A program made the translations under genes and the position numbers. From Barthelona sp. PCE (taxonomy: Eukaryota; Metamonada: BaSk clade), in contig JAUFOR010000005.1 of assembly GCA_040285745.1 (NCBI GenBank), positions 702,954 through 766,953 on the forward strand: a stretch of 64,000 nucleotides of DNA, read 5' to 3'. Positions 27,218 through 37,000 of this stretch are shown one piece after another. The notes beneath the pieces were generated by a model that was not told the DNA's origin, did not search any database, and worked only from the letters and a program-made list of their open reading frames with translations. How positions within the stretch are numbered: position 1 is the stretch's first letter; the number at the start of each line of letters is the position of its first letter.

Positions 27218-28456
27218 TTATCGGTGATTCGTAAAGTTATACCCCTTGTGACGAAGTCTGGGGGGTACATGAACATTCTGAGGGTCGCCGCATCTATTCC
27301 TGGTCCACAACCTCAACTTCCTGTCTGTGCTACCTGTGCCCACAATACACCCACTGGGGTGGAACGCAATATCGGTTACCTTTGCATTGTGGACATATGG
27401 TAGATACGCCATTGGTTTTGTGTCATCGTCGAGTGACCACCAGTAAAGACTTCCCTCCTGATCACCTGACACCATGACGTTCCTTGCATGTGGGTGGATA
27501 CCGAACGTGGTGACACCCTGCTTGTGCTGGTATGTCTTAACACAAGTCTTGAGATTTCGAACATCCCATAGCTTCATCGAGTAATCCTGACATGAAGTGA
27601 TCAACCGCTTATCGTCGGTGGGGTGGAAGCGCACCCTCGATATGTACCGGGGATGGGCGGAGAACGACCTCAAAAGGGCAGGAGTCCTTGTATCCCACAA
27701 AGATACATTCCCATCATCACAAGCACTCGCCAACAGTGACAGTGAGCCGTGCCAATCGCATGAATTGGCGCTGAAACCGTTGGATCCAATCACCTCAGGC
27801 ATAAAATCGCCCCTGTTGTAGGTCCATAGCACAAGCTGGCGATCGCAAATGCTGACGAATCGATCATCGCCTGGAGGCACTGCGAAGTCTGAAACCATGC
27901 CCGAGTAGGAGCGCAGGTAGTTTTTGTTGGTCCAGAATGTCTCCAACGTGGCATGGTGCATGGAAATACTACCCTTATCATCACCACTGAGAAGAATGTG
28001 CTTAGAGCGGAACCACCGCTGGCTCAGAACGTTACTGTTTGGTTCTTGAGGACTGCCGTGCTTTTGGCCGACCCATTCATACTTGCCTGTTGTCGAACTC
28101 CACAAAACAAGACGTCCATTGCCTAAACCCGTGATAAAGTAAAGACCTGATGGTGTACATGTCAGAGACTGTATTGTGCCCCTCTTTTCGATGCTTTTAT
28201 CTGGGTTCTTAAACTGACAACCGTGCCAAAATCGTGTACATAGTGCCATTGCTGGTCTTCTCTTAAATGCCCTGGGAGGCATGAGGAAACGCGAATAGTC
28301 GCTTGATGGACGATAATCGTTAAACTTTTGCCCAAATGGTGCAACTTGGAGAGCAGTACTCTCAAGAAAACATGAAAATGAGGGATCAACGACTCTTCGA
28401 TCAATGTTCTCCTGATGTTCAGTACCTCTCTTGCCATGAACAAGGGTTTCGCTCAT
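27218..28456 (-). CDS. WDR33: WDR33/Pfs2-like polyadenylation factor
   Basis: 412 residues. After an N-terminal region with DRRVVDPS and RAFKRRPAMALCTRFWH, six to seven WD40 repeats are visible (LTCTPSGLYFITGLGNGRLVLW, SCDWHGSLLASACDDGNVSLWD, VRFHPTDDKRLITSCQDYSMKLWD). The last repeat ends FHPSGCIVGTGSTDRKLRLW plus TRNRCGD. That WTRNRxGD ending is characteristic of WDR33/Pfs2. The protein is the scaffold of the polyadenylation module (CPSF/CPF) and with CPSF30 reads the poly(A) signal in mammals. The long C-terminal tail of human WDR33 is absent, as in yeast Pfs2. Stop context TAATAAAC. Confidence 0.9.
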   Translation of the reverse strand: MSETLVHGKRGTEHQENIDRRVVDPSFSCFLESTALQVAPFGQKFNDYRPSSDYSRFLMPPRAFKRRPAMALCTRFWHGCQFKNPDKSIEKRGTIQSLTCTPSGLYFITGLGNGRLVLWSSTTGKYEWVGQKHGSPQEPNSNVLSQRWFRSKHILLSGDDKGSISMHHATLETFWTNKNYLRSYSGMVSDFAVPPGDDRFVSICDRQLVLWTYNRGDFMPEVIGSNGFSANSCDWHGSLSLLASACDDGNVSLWDTRTPALLRSFSAHPRYISRVRFHPTDDKRLITSCQDYSMKLWDVRNLKTCVKTYQHKQGVTTFGIHPHARNVMVSGDQEGSLYWWSLDDDTKPMAYLPYVHNAKVTDIAFHPSGCIVGTGSTDRKLRLWTRNRCGDPQNVHVPPRLRHKGYNFTNHR

Positions 28457-28612
28457 GATTTACTTAGGAAAGAGTGAAGATAACGAAAACACTCGTTTCG
28501 TTATTTCTACATGCATACAGAACCCATCACACTGCTCATGTGCCGTTTTGATTGTGTTTGTCAATCTAAAACAAGCCAACAACCAATAACACGTTTTCTA
28601 AACCTTATCAGC

Positions 28613-31600
28613 ATGGCAGAATTACTTGAGCTATTTGAGGGGTTCACGGACCAAGACAAGGTCGACCTTGTTCGTGTCGAGCTTGACAAACAAGCAAACG
28701 AAGCTGGGTTTTTACAAACTGTTGTAGAAATCATTGCTTCAGAGGAAGTCGAAGAAGACTGCAAGCTTCCTGCAGCAATCACGCTGTTCAATTCTGTTAA
28801 AAAACACTGGAAAGTGGACGAATTGAAAGCCGAAGAAATTGCGCAAACCTCTGACGAAGAGAAGGAGTTTGTTCGTTCAGCCCTCGTTCAATTATACACC
28901 GAAGTGAGCAGACCAGTAAGATCACACCTGAATCGGGCCATCAGTTACATTGGGAAAATTGACTTCCCACATAACTATGGGGATTTGCTGGAGTTTTTAC
29001 AAGCATTTGGTGAGGCTGCTGTCGAAGATGGAGAGATCAGCGTTGATGTTGACCTCGTACAAATAATTCTAGGACTCTTTAGCAGTGTCATGGATAAGTA
29101 TGTGAATATTGTTGCGTTTTCTGGAGAGCATATGGATGAGATTGCTAAGGAGATCGAGATGATCGTAAACAGTCTCTTCAAGCCCATCTATTCAATGTTG
29201 AACATATTTATCGCACAGATTGTTGCTAACTATGACCGCAAAACAGATCTCATGATTTGCAGTATAGTATCTATTATAAACAAGATGACCCAGCAGGATA
29301 TGAGCGAGCTCATCTCGTCCAAGTCCGAGGAGCTCATCGGAACAATGATAGGTCTGACTGAAGTGACCCAGGAGCTAAAAACAAAAATGGCAATCTTTGA
29401 ATTACTCACCACATACATTACAAAACACTCAGAGGAGCTGTCTACAGACCTTGTTATGAGCACCCTTGGTGCTGGATGGACTACTTTTGAGGGTCTTGAG
29501 AGCGATAACCTTAACGCAGACGACGTTAGTATCCGTATCATTGAGACGTTCAGAGCGATCTCGAAGAGCAAGTTCAAAGACAAGCTGCTTGACTTGGAGG
29601 TGCTGCCTTCCATCGTTGAGGGAATCATTGTTCCTTCGTTTCTCCCCCGTGAGATCGACGTCGACCAGTACAGCGAAGATCCGTACGGTTTCCTACAAGT
29701 TGAGCTGGAGGGTCTGTCAGAGGGCACAAAGAAGAGCGCCTCGATTGAATTTCTGGGTGAACTCATCAAGGCACTCGATGAAGATTCAGTCAAAGTCTTG
29801 TTCAACCCTTATGTCGAAAACTGGCGTGACAATAGTGAGACCCGTATTTCTTTCATGTACATCCTCACATCTATCCTCACAAAGAAGCGTTTTAGCGTTG
29901 GAATCCTGGAAGCTACGGATTTTATTGATATCGATGACTTTGTAAGAGATGTCCTGTTCACCGACCTTCAATCTATTCTGAGTGATGGCCTGAGCAATGA
30001 GAACATGATGGAGCAGTTCTATGTTTCCGCTGTGATCCGATTCATTACTTCTTTCTCGCTCCTCATTGACCCTAACATTATTAACGAGTTCTATGTTACG
30101 TTTAACAGTGTCATGCTGGAGACTACAAGTCTGGTCATCGGCCACCTTATGGTATTCTGGTCAACCATCTTGACCCCTTTCCACTTCTCTGTTTTGGACG
30201 TCAGCAACCTTGATAGGGTGCAGATGGCAATTACACTGCTCAACAGCACTCCTGAGGACTTTGTTCATATGACAACCCGCACGCTCAACATGCTCACTGA
30301 GTGTATCACGGAAGAGGGTGAGTACCCACCGCATCTGTGCGAGTTTATCCTCGTGTGTTTCAGCAACATGCACTATCTGACACTTACGCATACCGGTGAT
30401 ATTAGTGTCTGTGAGGGTCTGATCGAGCTCATGGTTCCCCTTGTGAACCTTGCACTAACCACACCTACTCCTCCCCATTTCATCGAGAACATCCTGAACG
30501 CCTTCCTTGCTCTGCTCAACATCATCAAATTTGGCTGCGTCGGTGATTTGAAGCGGGTAGTCGATATCAACGGTCATTGTGAGGAGAAAATCGAGAACGA
30601 AGAGCCGGATTACGCCACTCGTGTCGGTCTTGTTTCCACTGCAATGGAAGACCTGAATGATGTTTTCCTCGAGCTCTTGAAGGACGATGAAAGGGAGTAC
30701 ATCCACGCGTATGTGATCCAGCTTCTGGCAGGTTACATCGAGGTATATCAGCACAATCTCACTCTAAACGAAAATCTTGAAAATTACCATTACATCAATG
30801 TCCTGTCGGATCTATTCGGTCTCGATCTGCAGTTCACCACTCCCGAGCTCCCCACACCAGTCGAGCTCCCAGAATTCTTTTCTTCACTCTTCGACTTCTT
30901 CCTCACCAAAAAACTCTGGGCCACAATCAACAACCATGCAAGTCTTGTTCTGTTCATCGAGCGCTATCTTTACTGCTCATCTCAGTTGCTGGGAGAGCGC
31001 GAGTTCAGCAAAAGGATCTTAGGTCTTGTTCAGTTCTTACTGAGCAAACGTCGCTTCGATAGATACAATACTAATATTATCCGAGTTCTTTTCTCGAAGT
31101 TCACGTATCTCTCTGATCTGTTCAAGAAGTTAGTCAGGCTACTGATTAAACGGTACATGGCCGACCGCGACAGCGAAGGACAAAGCTCTGCATTCATCCT
31201 TAACTTCGGACTAACATCTTGCTTCTTCATTCTCAGGTTTGGAACCGAGAAGCTCAAGGAGGTGTTTGATACATTAAAGGATGGACTATTCGAGGTCTTC
31301 TTGGAGAAAATATTCGTTGGCACTCTTAAACTGATGGCCAAAGTACCTCAGCACCGACAGATGCTTGTCGTCACAACTTTCTTGTTGGCTGCCGAGCTTG
31401 ATGACGCACGTGTAGGTAGTACCCTGGTAGAAACCCTCATTGAATGTGTGTATAAGGACACCACAGCTACAACCTTACAAGTTGCCAGTGCTAAGTCCAG
31501 TATGCGTAACGAAAGCGATGTTGTCTTCAAGAAGATGGCAAAAATTGAGAAGACCAGCCTTAATTTACTCAAACTCAATTATAGACACGATATATCGTTT

Positions 31601-31756
31601 TTCAAATCACTGAATTCCGAATCCATGAGCATTAGTGAGTTTATTGTTACATTTTATCAATCGTGTCAGAGTATGGATGCTTTTAGTAATCTGAGCTTTG
31701 ATGATAAGGAAGTTGAAGAGTGGTTTGTCACTCAAATTGAGAAAACTAGTGAATAA
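28613..31756 (+). CDS. CSE1: Exportin-2 (CSE1/CAS), importin-alpha re-export receptor
   Basis: 1047 residues from the ATG at 28613 (MAELLELFEGFTDQDK); an upstream in-frame ATG at 28511 would add a Cys-rich, unconserved stretch, so the later start is preferred. All-helical HEAT-repeat protein of the importin-beta superfamily. The N-terminus has AAITLFNSVKKHWKVDE and RSHLNRAISYIGKIDFPHNY, matching the importin-beta N-terminal and CSE1 pattern (AIS.IG..DFP..W..LL). The middle has EDPYGFLQVELEGLSEGTKK, like the CSE1 'RRDLEG' region. It returns importin-alpha to the cytoplasm with Ran-GTP. Another importin-beta relative is possible; CSE1 fits best. Confidence 0.75.
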   Translation: MAELLELFEGFTDQDKVDLVRVELDKQANEAGFLQTVVEIIASEEVEEDCKLPAAITLFNSVKKHWKVDELKAEEIAQTSDEEKEFVRSALVQLYTEVSRPVRSHLNRAISYIGKIDFPHNYGDLLEFLQAFGEAAVEDGEISVDVDLVQIILGLFSSVMDKYVNIVAFSGEHMDEIAKEIEMIVNSLFKPIYSMLNIFIAQIVANYDRKTDLMICSIVSIINKMTQQDMSELISSKSEELIGTMIGLTEVTQELKTKMAIFELLTTYITKHSEELSTDLVMSTLGAGWTTFEGLESDNLNADDVSIRIIETFRAISKSKFKDKLLDLEVLPSIVEGIIVPSFLPREIDVDQYSEDPYGFLQVELEGLSEGTKKSASIEFLGELIKALDEDSVKVLFNPYVENWRDNSETRISFMYILTSILTKKRFSVGILEATDFIDIDDFVRDVLFTDLQSILSDGLSNENMMEQFYVSAVIRFITSFSLLIDPNIINEFYVTFNSVMLETTSLVIGHLMVFWSTILTPFHFSVLDVSNLDRVQMAITLLNSTPEDFVHMTTRTLNMLTECITEEGEYPPHLCEFILVCFSNMHYLTLTHTGDISVCEGLIELMVPLVNLALTTPTPPHFIENILNAFLALLNIIKFGCVGDLKRVVDINGHCEEKIENEEPDYATRVGLVSTAMEDLNDVFLELLKDDEREYIHAYVIQLLAGYIEVYQHNLTLNENLENYHYINVLSDLFGLDLQFTTPELPTPVELPEFFSSLFDFFLTKKLWATINNHASLVLFIERYLYCSSQLLGEREFSKRILGLVQFLLSKRRFDRYNTNIIRVLFSKFTYLSDLFKKLVRLLIKRYMADRDSEGQSSAFILNFGLTSCFFILRFGTEKLKEVFDTLKDGLFEVFLEKIFVGTLKLMAKVPQHRQMLVVTTFLLAAELDDARVGSTLVETLIECVYKDTTATTLQVASAKSSMRNESDVVFKKMAKIEKTSLNLLKLNYRHDISFFKSLNSESMSISEFIVTFYQSCQSMDAFSNLSFDDKEVEEWFVTQIEKTSE

Positions 31757-31790
31757 TAAAAACTTTTTTACAATACTGTTAGCTAAGCAA

Positions 31791-32438
31791 TCAATAAAAC
31801 ACGCAACTGAAAAACTCTGAAGAGAAATTTTCTTGGAACGCATCCATAGCAGATCGATCTACTGAAAGATCGTAAGACTGAGATAGAAAAATTACCGCTG
31901 ATGTGATACAGCTTCTTTTAATCTTCGAAAGTGAAGCAATGATGTTCACGACAGTGTTGTATCGCTCAGATTCTAAGTCATCGAGGAGATATATGATGAA
32001 GAGTCCTGTAAGAAGCAGTAGGAGCTCTGATTTGGAAAGAATTACAGAAGAAAGAATCCGTTGTATCGATACATAGACCCGAAGATACACTTGTGGTTGG
32101 ATTACAAATCTTTGTTGAAAAGCTTTCAAATATTCTATGAAATCTGTTGAAGTTTTGGCCTTGGAAGACTGTGCCATGTCAAAAGGGAAAATTTTGGAGT
32201 TTGTTGAAACTATTTCGTCATCAAAAAATTCAGTTATGTTAACAAAAAATTCTTCAACTCCAAGCTCCGCAATGAATAAATCCCCTGATTCGAGTGGAGA
32301 TGGTGCTCCTGAATGCATTGGTGAAGCTACAGATACTTGAAGAAAATTCTCTGTACTACAGCTGAAATCATCCGAAAAAGTACTTGGCGTGTTTATCCAT
32401 GTGGAAAACGATCCGTTTGCGGAGAAGGGACGATACAT
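31791..32438 (-). CDS. Unknown protein, possibly cyclin-like
   Basis: 215 residues from the only usable ATG (32438). The same frame is open 31 codons further upstream, reading a Cys-rich stretch (VCGCQTEVPLCKHCSKHV) without an ATG, so either the start is as given or a short upstream exon exists. The second half is helical and hydrophobic (YLRVYVSIQRILSSVILSKS, LLLLLTGLFIIYLLDDLESE, CITSAVIFLSQSYDLSVD), spaced somewhat like the cyclin box of PHO80-type cyclins, but this is weak. The gene is convergent with CSE1 (34 bases between stops). Confidence 0.55.
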   Translation of the reverse strand: MYRPFSANGSFSTWINTPSTFSDDFSCSTENFLQVSVASPMHSGAPSPLESGDLFIAELGVEEFFVNITEFFDDEIVSTNSKIFPFDMAQSSKAKTSTDFIEYLKAFQQRFVIQPQVYLRVYVSIQRILSSVILSKSELLLLLTGLFIIYLLDDLESERYNTVVNIIASLSKIKRSCITSAVIFLSQSYDLSVDRSAMDAFQENFSSEFFSCVFY

Positions 32439-32787
32439 CCCGTCAGTAAGACAGGATAAAAAGGTGATATTCTGTAATACATGTTTTGAACAGTGTTTAC
32501 ACAATGGCACTTCAGTCTGACACCCACACACGATCGAATTCAGGTAGCAGAATTAAGAGAAAGCTACTTAAGGTCAATATCCAGATTCGATCTCAGAATT
32601 TGAATTGAAACTTCCCATAACTTTCAAAGGCTTTTCTGTAGAAATAAGTACCGTCAAAATGGTAGAAAAAAACTAGAAAGCTGTTATTAATTGAAAACTC
32701 ATTATTTTTCCTTTTATGGAGGAGAATCTTTTTGGTATGTCATTTTCTGCCATTTAACAATCAGAAAGCCAAAGAGTCTCTTGAATT

Positions 32788-33849
32788 ATGCAATTAGGTG
32801 TTTTAAAAAATATGACTCATATAAAATATTTAACGCTCACTTTTGTGTGCGTAATAGGTTTATCACACGCAATAAGCGATTTTAGCTTTTTAGAAAAGGG
32901 CATAAAGCTTGAGGATTTCGATAAATGTCATTTTAACGAGTATGTTGATGTTCCTGTCAATAATACACATCGTTTTGACATGATTCTGGGATACGTAACA
33001 CCTTGGAACGGTCGTGGCTATGATGTTGCAAAGAATCATGCTAAACGTTTCACACATATTTCTCCATGCTGGTTTACTTTAAACTCAAAGTATGTTTTGG
33101 AGGGTATCAAAGATGTTGATCGTGGGTGGTTACGTGATCTAAAGAAGGAGAATAATGATCTAAAAGTGTTTCCTCGTATTCGACTCAATGTTCAAGATGT
33201 GAATAAGGCCTTGAGAAATTCGAAATGGCAGAATAAGTTCAGAAATGTCCTGAAGAAGTTTGATGGTTTCGTTCTCGACGTTGGAGGTCATGACGTTTCC
33301 ACCAACGTTCTTTCTCAGTTCCTAAACTCGATACATCAACCTGTTATTATTGCAGGTAGCTACAGGGCGCTTCAACCTCAAAAAGTGCGTGAATTTCAGA
33401 GTATGGAATTTATTGTCAAGTTTCAGGTGTATATGTACGACTACGCACCTCCCATCAACGCACCTATCAAGTGGATAGAAGAGATGCTACACATGTACCG
33501 CGACCAAGGTGTTGCGGGCAAAGTCCTTGCTGGGATGAATTGGTACGGGTACAGGAAATCCGTTGGAGATACACAGGCCATAATAGGCACATCACTGCTG
33601 GAGAGTATAGCCGAAGACAAGGGTCATATGAGTGTCAAGTGGGCAAAGACGGTTGCTGAGCACAGAATCGACCAGAAATTCAGAGATCCCTTCACACACA
33701 AAAGGAAAATAACCAGTTATCATTACCCCACTCCTTTTTCGATCCTCGCACGTCTTGAGGTCATCAAAAGGTATGGGAGCGGTGTTGCAATATGGGAACT
33801 TGGACAAGGACTGGGTTGCTTCCCCAACCTCTATTTTGTTGACAAGTGA
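32788..33849 (+). CDS. CHID1: Chitinase-domain protein CHID1 (GH18)
   Basis: 353 residues. A signal peptide (HIKYLTLTFVCVIGLSHAIS) is followed by one glycoside hydrolase family 18 barrel. The segment ILGYVTPWNGRGYDVAK, then FTHISPCWFTL, then DVDRGWLRDLKK is the hallmark of CHID1 (stabilin-interacting chitinase-like protein). FDGFVLDVGG sits where active chitinases have DGxDxDxE, so the catalytic acid is missing and the protein probably binds carbohydrate without cleaving it. The C-terminus has GSGVAIWELGQGL, a normal last strand. It is secreted or lysosomal in animals. Confidence 0.88.
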   Translation: MQLGVLKNMTHIKYLTLTFVCVIGLSHAISDFSFLEKGIKLEDFDKCHFNEYVDVPVNNTHRFDMILGYVTPWNGRGYDVAKNHAKRFTHISPCWFTLNSKYVLEGIKDVDRGWLRDLKKENNDLKVFPRIRLNVQDVNKALRNSKWQNKFRNVLKKFDGFVLDVGGHDVSTNVLSQFLNSIHQPVIIAGSYRALQPQKVREFQSMEFIVKFQVYMYDYAPPINAPIKWIEEMLHMYRDQGVAGKVLAGMNWYGYRKSVGDTQAIIGTSLLESIAEDKGHMSVKWAKTVAEHRIDQKFRDPFTHKRKITSYHYPTPFSILARLEVIKRYGSGVAIWELGQGLGCFPNLYFVDK

Positions 33850-34011
33850 AGTTGATTCATGAAATGTTATGATTACGTTACAGCACCACTTCACCAGGGA
33901 AAGAACGCTGTGCCCTGTATTTTTGTATGGTAGGATGATCATCAAAGTAAAGAAGAACCGACACAACATAGAATCTTGTTTTTTTATTTCACACCTTTTT
34001 TAATCCTCACC

Positions 34012-37000
34012 ATGAACTTGCTACGACGCACGTTCAACCAGGTGAGAAATGCATTTACGGACAATACAGTACCGGAAATCGCACCAGATGCAGAGAGCCA
34101 TCTGAATTCCAACCATTCTGATCCTCAGCTCACAGCTATCATTGAAACTTACAATAATGCGTTTCAGGGAGACAAAAGAAGCTATGCAGAACTATTACTT
34201 CAACATTTCGATGTGAGTTTCCATATTTATGAAAACCTAAACACGTTGGAGGTAAATAATCTACTGTTACAGTACTTTAATCACGGGGAGATGACTGAAC
34301 TTTTGGGTTTTTTCAGAGATATCGTAACAGAAGACCCTCTTTCATTTCTACATTGCATTATTCTCTTTATTGACGTCATTCCTAATTTTTTTGTGGTTCC
34401 TGAGTTGTGTTTCCAGGCATTGCGTAACTTAGATGAATATAAACTATTCTTTAAGAGCTGTGAATACACAAGGTTCTTCTCAATTGGAGATATTGTGGAT
34501 TTATATCCTAGTGCGATGTTTCCCCATGTGTTGCAATGCTGCGATGAGCGTTTGCAATCAGAGATGGACGAATCTGAATTCCTGCAGATGTTCGTCGAAT
34601 CAAAGGATATAGACTGGTTTCTAACAATCTTAAGAGCATCCATTTTCCCGTTAAAGGAGGATTACTCGTTCTTTGGCGGGTTTGATGATGGTGAAAAGCG
34701 ATTATGGGTTGATAACTCTGTGTACGGAAGAATTGTATCAGATATCCGTGGTCTTTTGGGTTTTTTCGATAATGACACCGCAATGCAGTTCAAACTTTTG
34801 AGTGGAATCGTCTTTATTGGTTACAAACCGTTTGATATTGACTCTGCAATGTTCCATTGTAAGCAATCGGTTTTGAAAACTGAAAAGCGCATCATGTGTG
34901 AGCCTGCCCACAACGAGATAATGAGCAACTTGACTGAGGAGGACCCCGACCGTATCACGCTCGCGCTAAAGACAATACATGAGATGGTCATTACGAACCC
35001 TGTCAACATTGACGCCATTATGAATCTTTTGGAAATCGAAACTTTTCTTGGTATGTCTCTATTTCACCAACGCATGTTGCTCAGAACAGTCGACTTTGCG
35101 GTGACTTCTGCAATGTACATACCTGTTTTCCTCGATGGAATTTTAGATCACTGCTTCAGAGCTCTTGAAAGCAATGATCTCCGGTGTATCGAGTTGTATA
35201 CTGAGCTCATGCAGTTCCTGAAAAAGCTCATCAGCTTCATCGGTCCTGACGCATCGTTTGCACAGTGTTTATTGAGTTTCGAATGCTTCAAACATATTTT
35301 TTCAAATTTCAAGGAGTATGTCACATTCGAGGATGCGTATGATACGTCCATAGCGGCCACGGCGTGCGATGTATGCGACTTAGTCATCCAAATTGGCGAA
35401 AACAACTGCAGTCTCGTGAACAATCAGGAAGTCTTGTTTCCGTTGCTCATATACGTTTCTCTTAAAAACGATCCAGCCATCACACATAGAATCACACACA
35501 TTTTGAAGCGCTCTTTAAAACAGAACTGTACGAATCTTATCGCACTGTTTATAGTCTTCTTCTCAACAATTGCCCATCATTATAGCGACACAAGACTTGA
35601 TTATTACAAGCAAGTGGGCATCGACACGCTTGTGTTGCTGACGTCTCTCGTCACTCCAGGCTCAAGGTTGCATAAGCAATTTGGGAAGGAAAGTGGATTT
35701 TTCCACTCTTTGAGCGAAATGTTTTCTGCGGGAATCATCAGCTGTTCAGCACTTAAGTGCTTCCTCCAGCTGTCCTTCTTCCACAGTGGTGAGTTTACAT
35801 TTGACTGTTCCTGCTTTTGCTCGTTGTTTGATACGGGTATTGATATCAAGCAACAGGCAGCCAACATCATTCTACAGTTCATCTTCTCTCTGTGGGTGGA
35901 CGTCAACCCTTTTGTGCTCTTCCATGCGTTTCGCGACGATATCGTTGGGTATGAGGAGAGTCTCAAGGACTTCTTTGCCATTCATGAGAGAACAGTCACG
36001 ATTGATCCCATCGACGCCATCATCGGTTATGGCGTTTGGATGAGACAGGGAGGAACCCGCATTCAGAAGCCGTACCTCGCCCAGTTTTTCCTTCCATTGT
36101 TCTTAGGTAGAGACGATCTGTCAGTACCTTACCTTACGTGTCTTGCAATTTCTAGCGAGGCAACACCCCACTTGTGCACCGACTGGACTATGTGTCTTCT
36201 GGATGTCCTTGAGGAGACGCTGCTGCCGTGTGTACGAATGATTTGGGAAACAGATGTTTCCCATGACTCGGCTGTTAGTGACGAGCAGAGAGAGAAATTC
36301 GCATATTTGGGACTCACTGAGGATTTTCTTATTAATATTCACGACGCAAAAGCCATGGTAACGCGAGCATTTGACTCAAAATTAAGCATATTGATGGATG
36401 AAATCTCAAACGTCGAAATTTTGCTTTTGCGTATTCTCACAAGCGTGTTCCGTGTCCGCATTGAGTCAGAAGCTCTGCTCCGCTTCTACAAAGACGTTAT
36501 TTTTTTGGGTTACCTGAGCACATACGCATCTGACAAGCAGGACCCAATAGCTAACCAACTTACAACTGTTTTTCATGCTGCGCTGAAGACATTTATGGAC
36601 ATGTTCCACTCACCAACGATATCTAGCTTTTTTGAAACTGACAGCCGTGTGTTCTTGTCTACACTTAAGTTGCCACGTTCTGGGTATTTCTCCTTCTCTT
36701 TCTGGCTGTACGTTGGTTACATTCCGCAACAGAGGCATTCTGTGCTCAGTTTCGTTCAGAACTACAATCCTCAGATGAAAATAGTTGAGCCTGACATCAC
36801 AGTAACAATTAACACTGGTGGCGTCATGTTCTTGACGTATTCCAATCTGAGAGTAGCCGTGTGTCATGAGTTTCCTGTTGCTGAATGGGTGCATATAACT
36901 GTTGGTGCTTCTAAAACCTCGCTGATAACTTCTATCAACGGGAAGACAAAACAGCACAATATCAGACGTGTTAATAAGCTTAGAAATACAAAATACAGTA

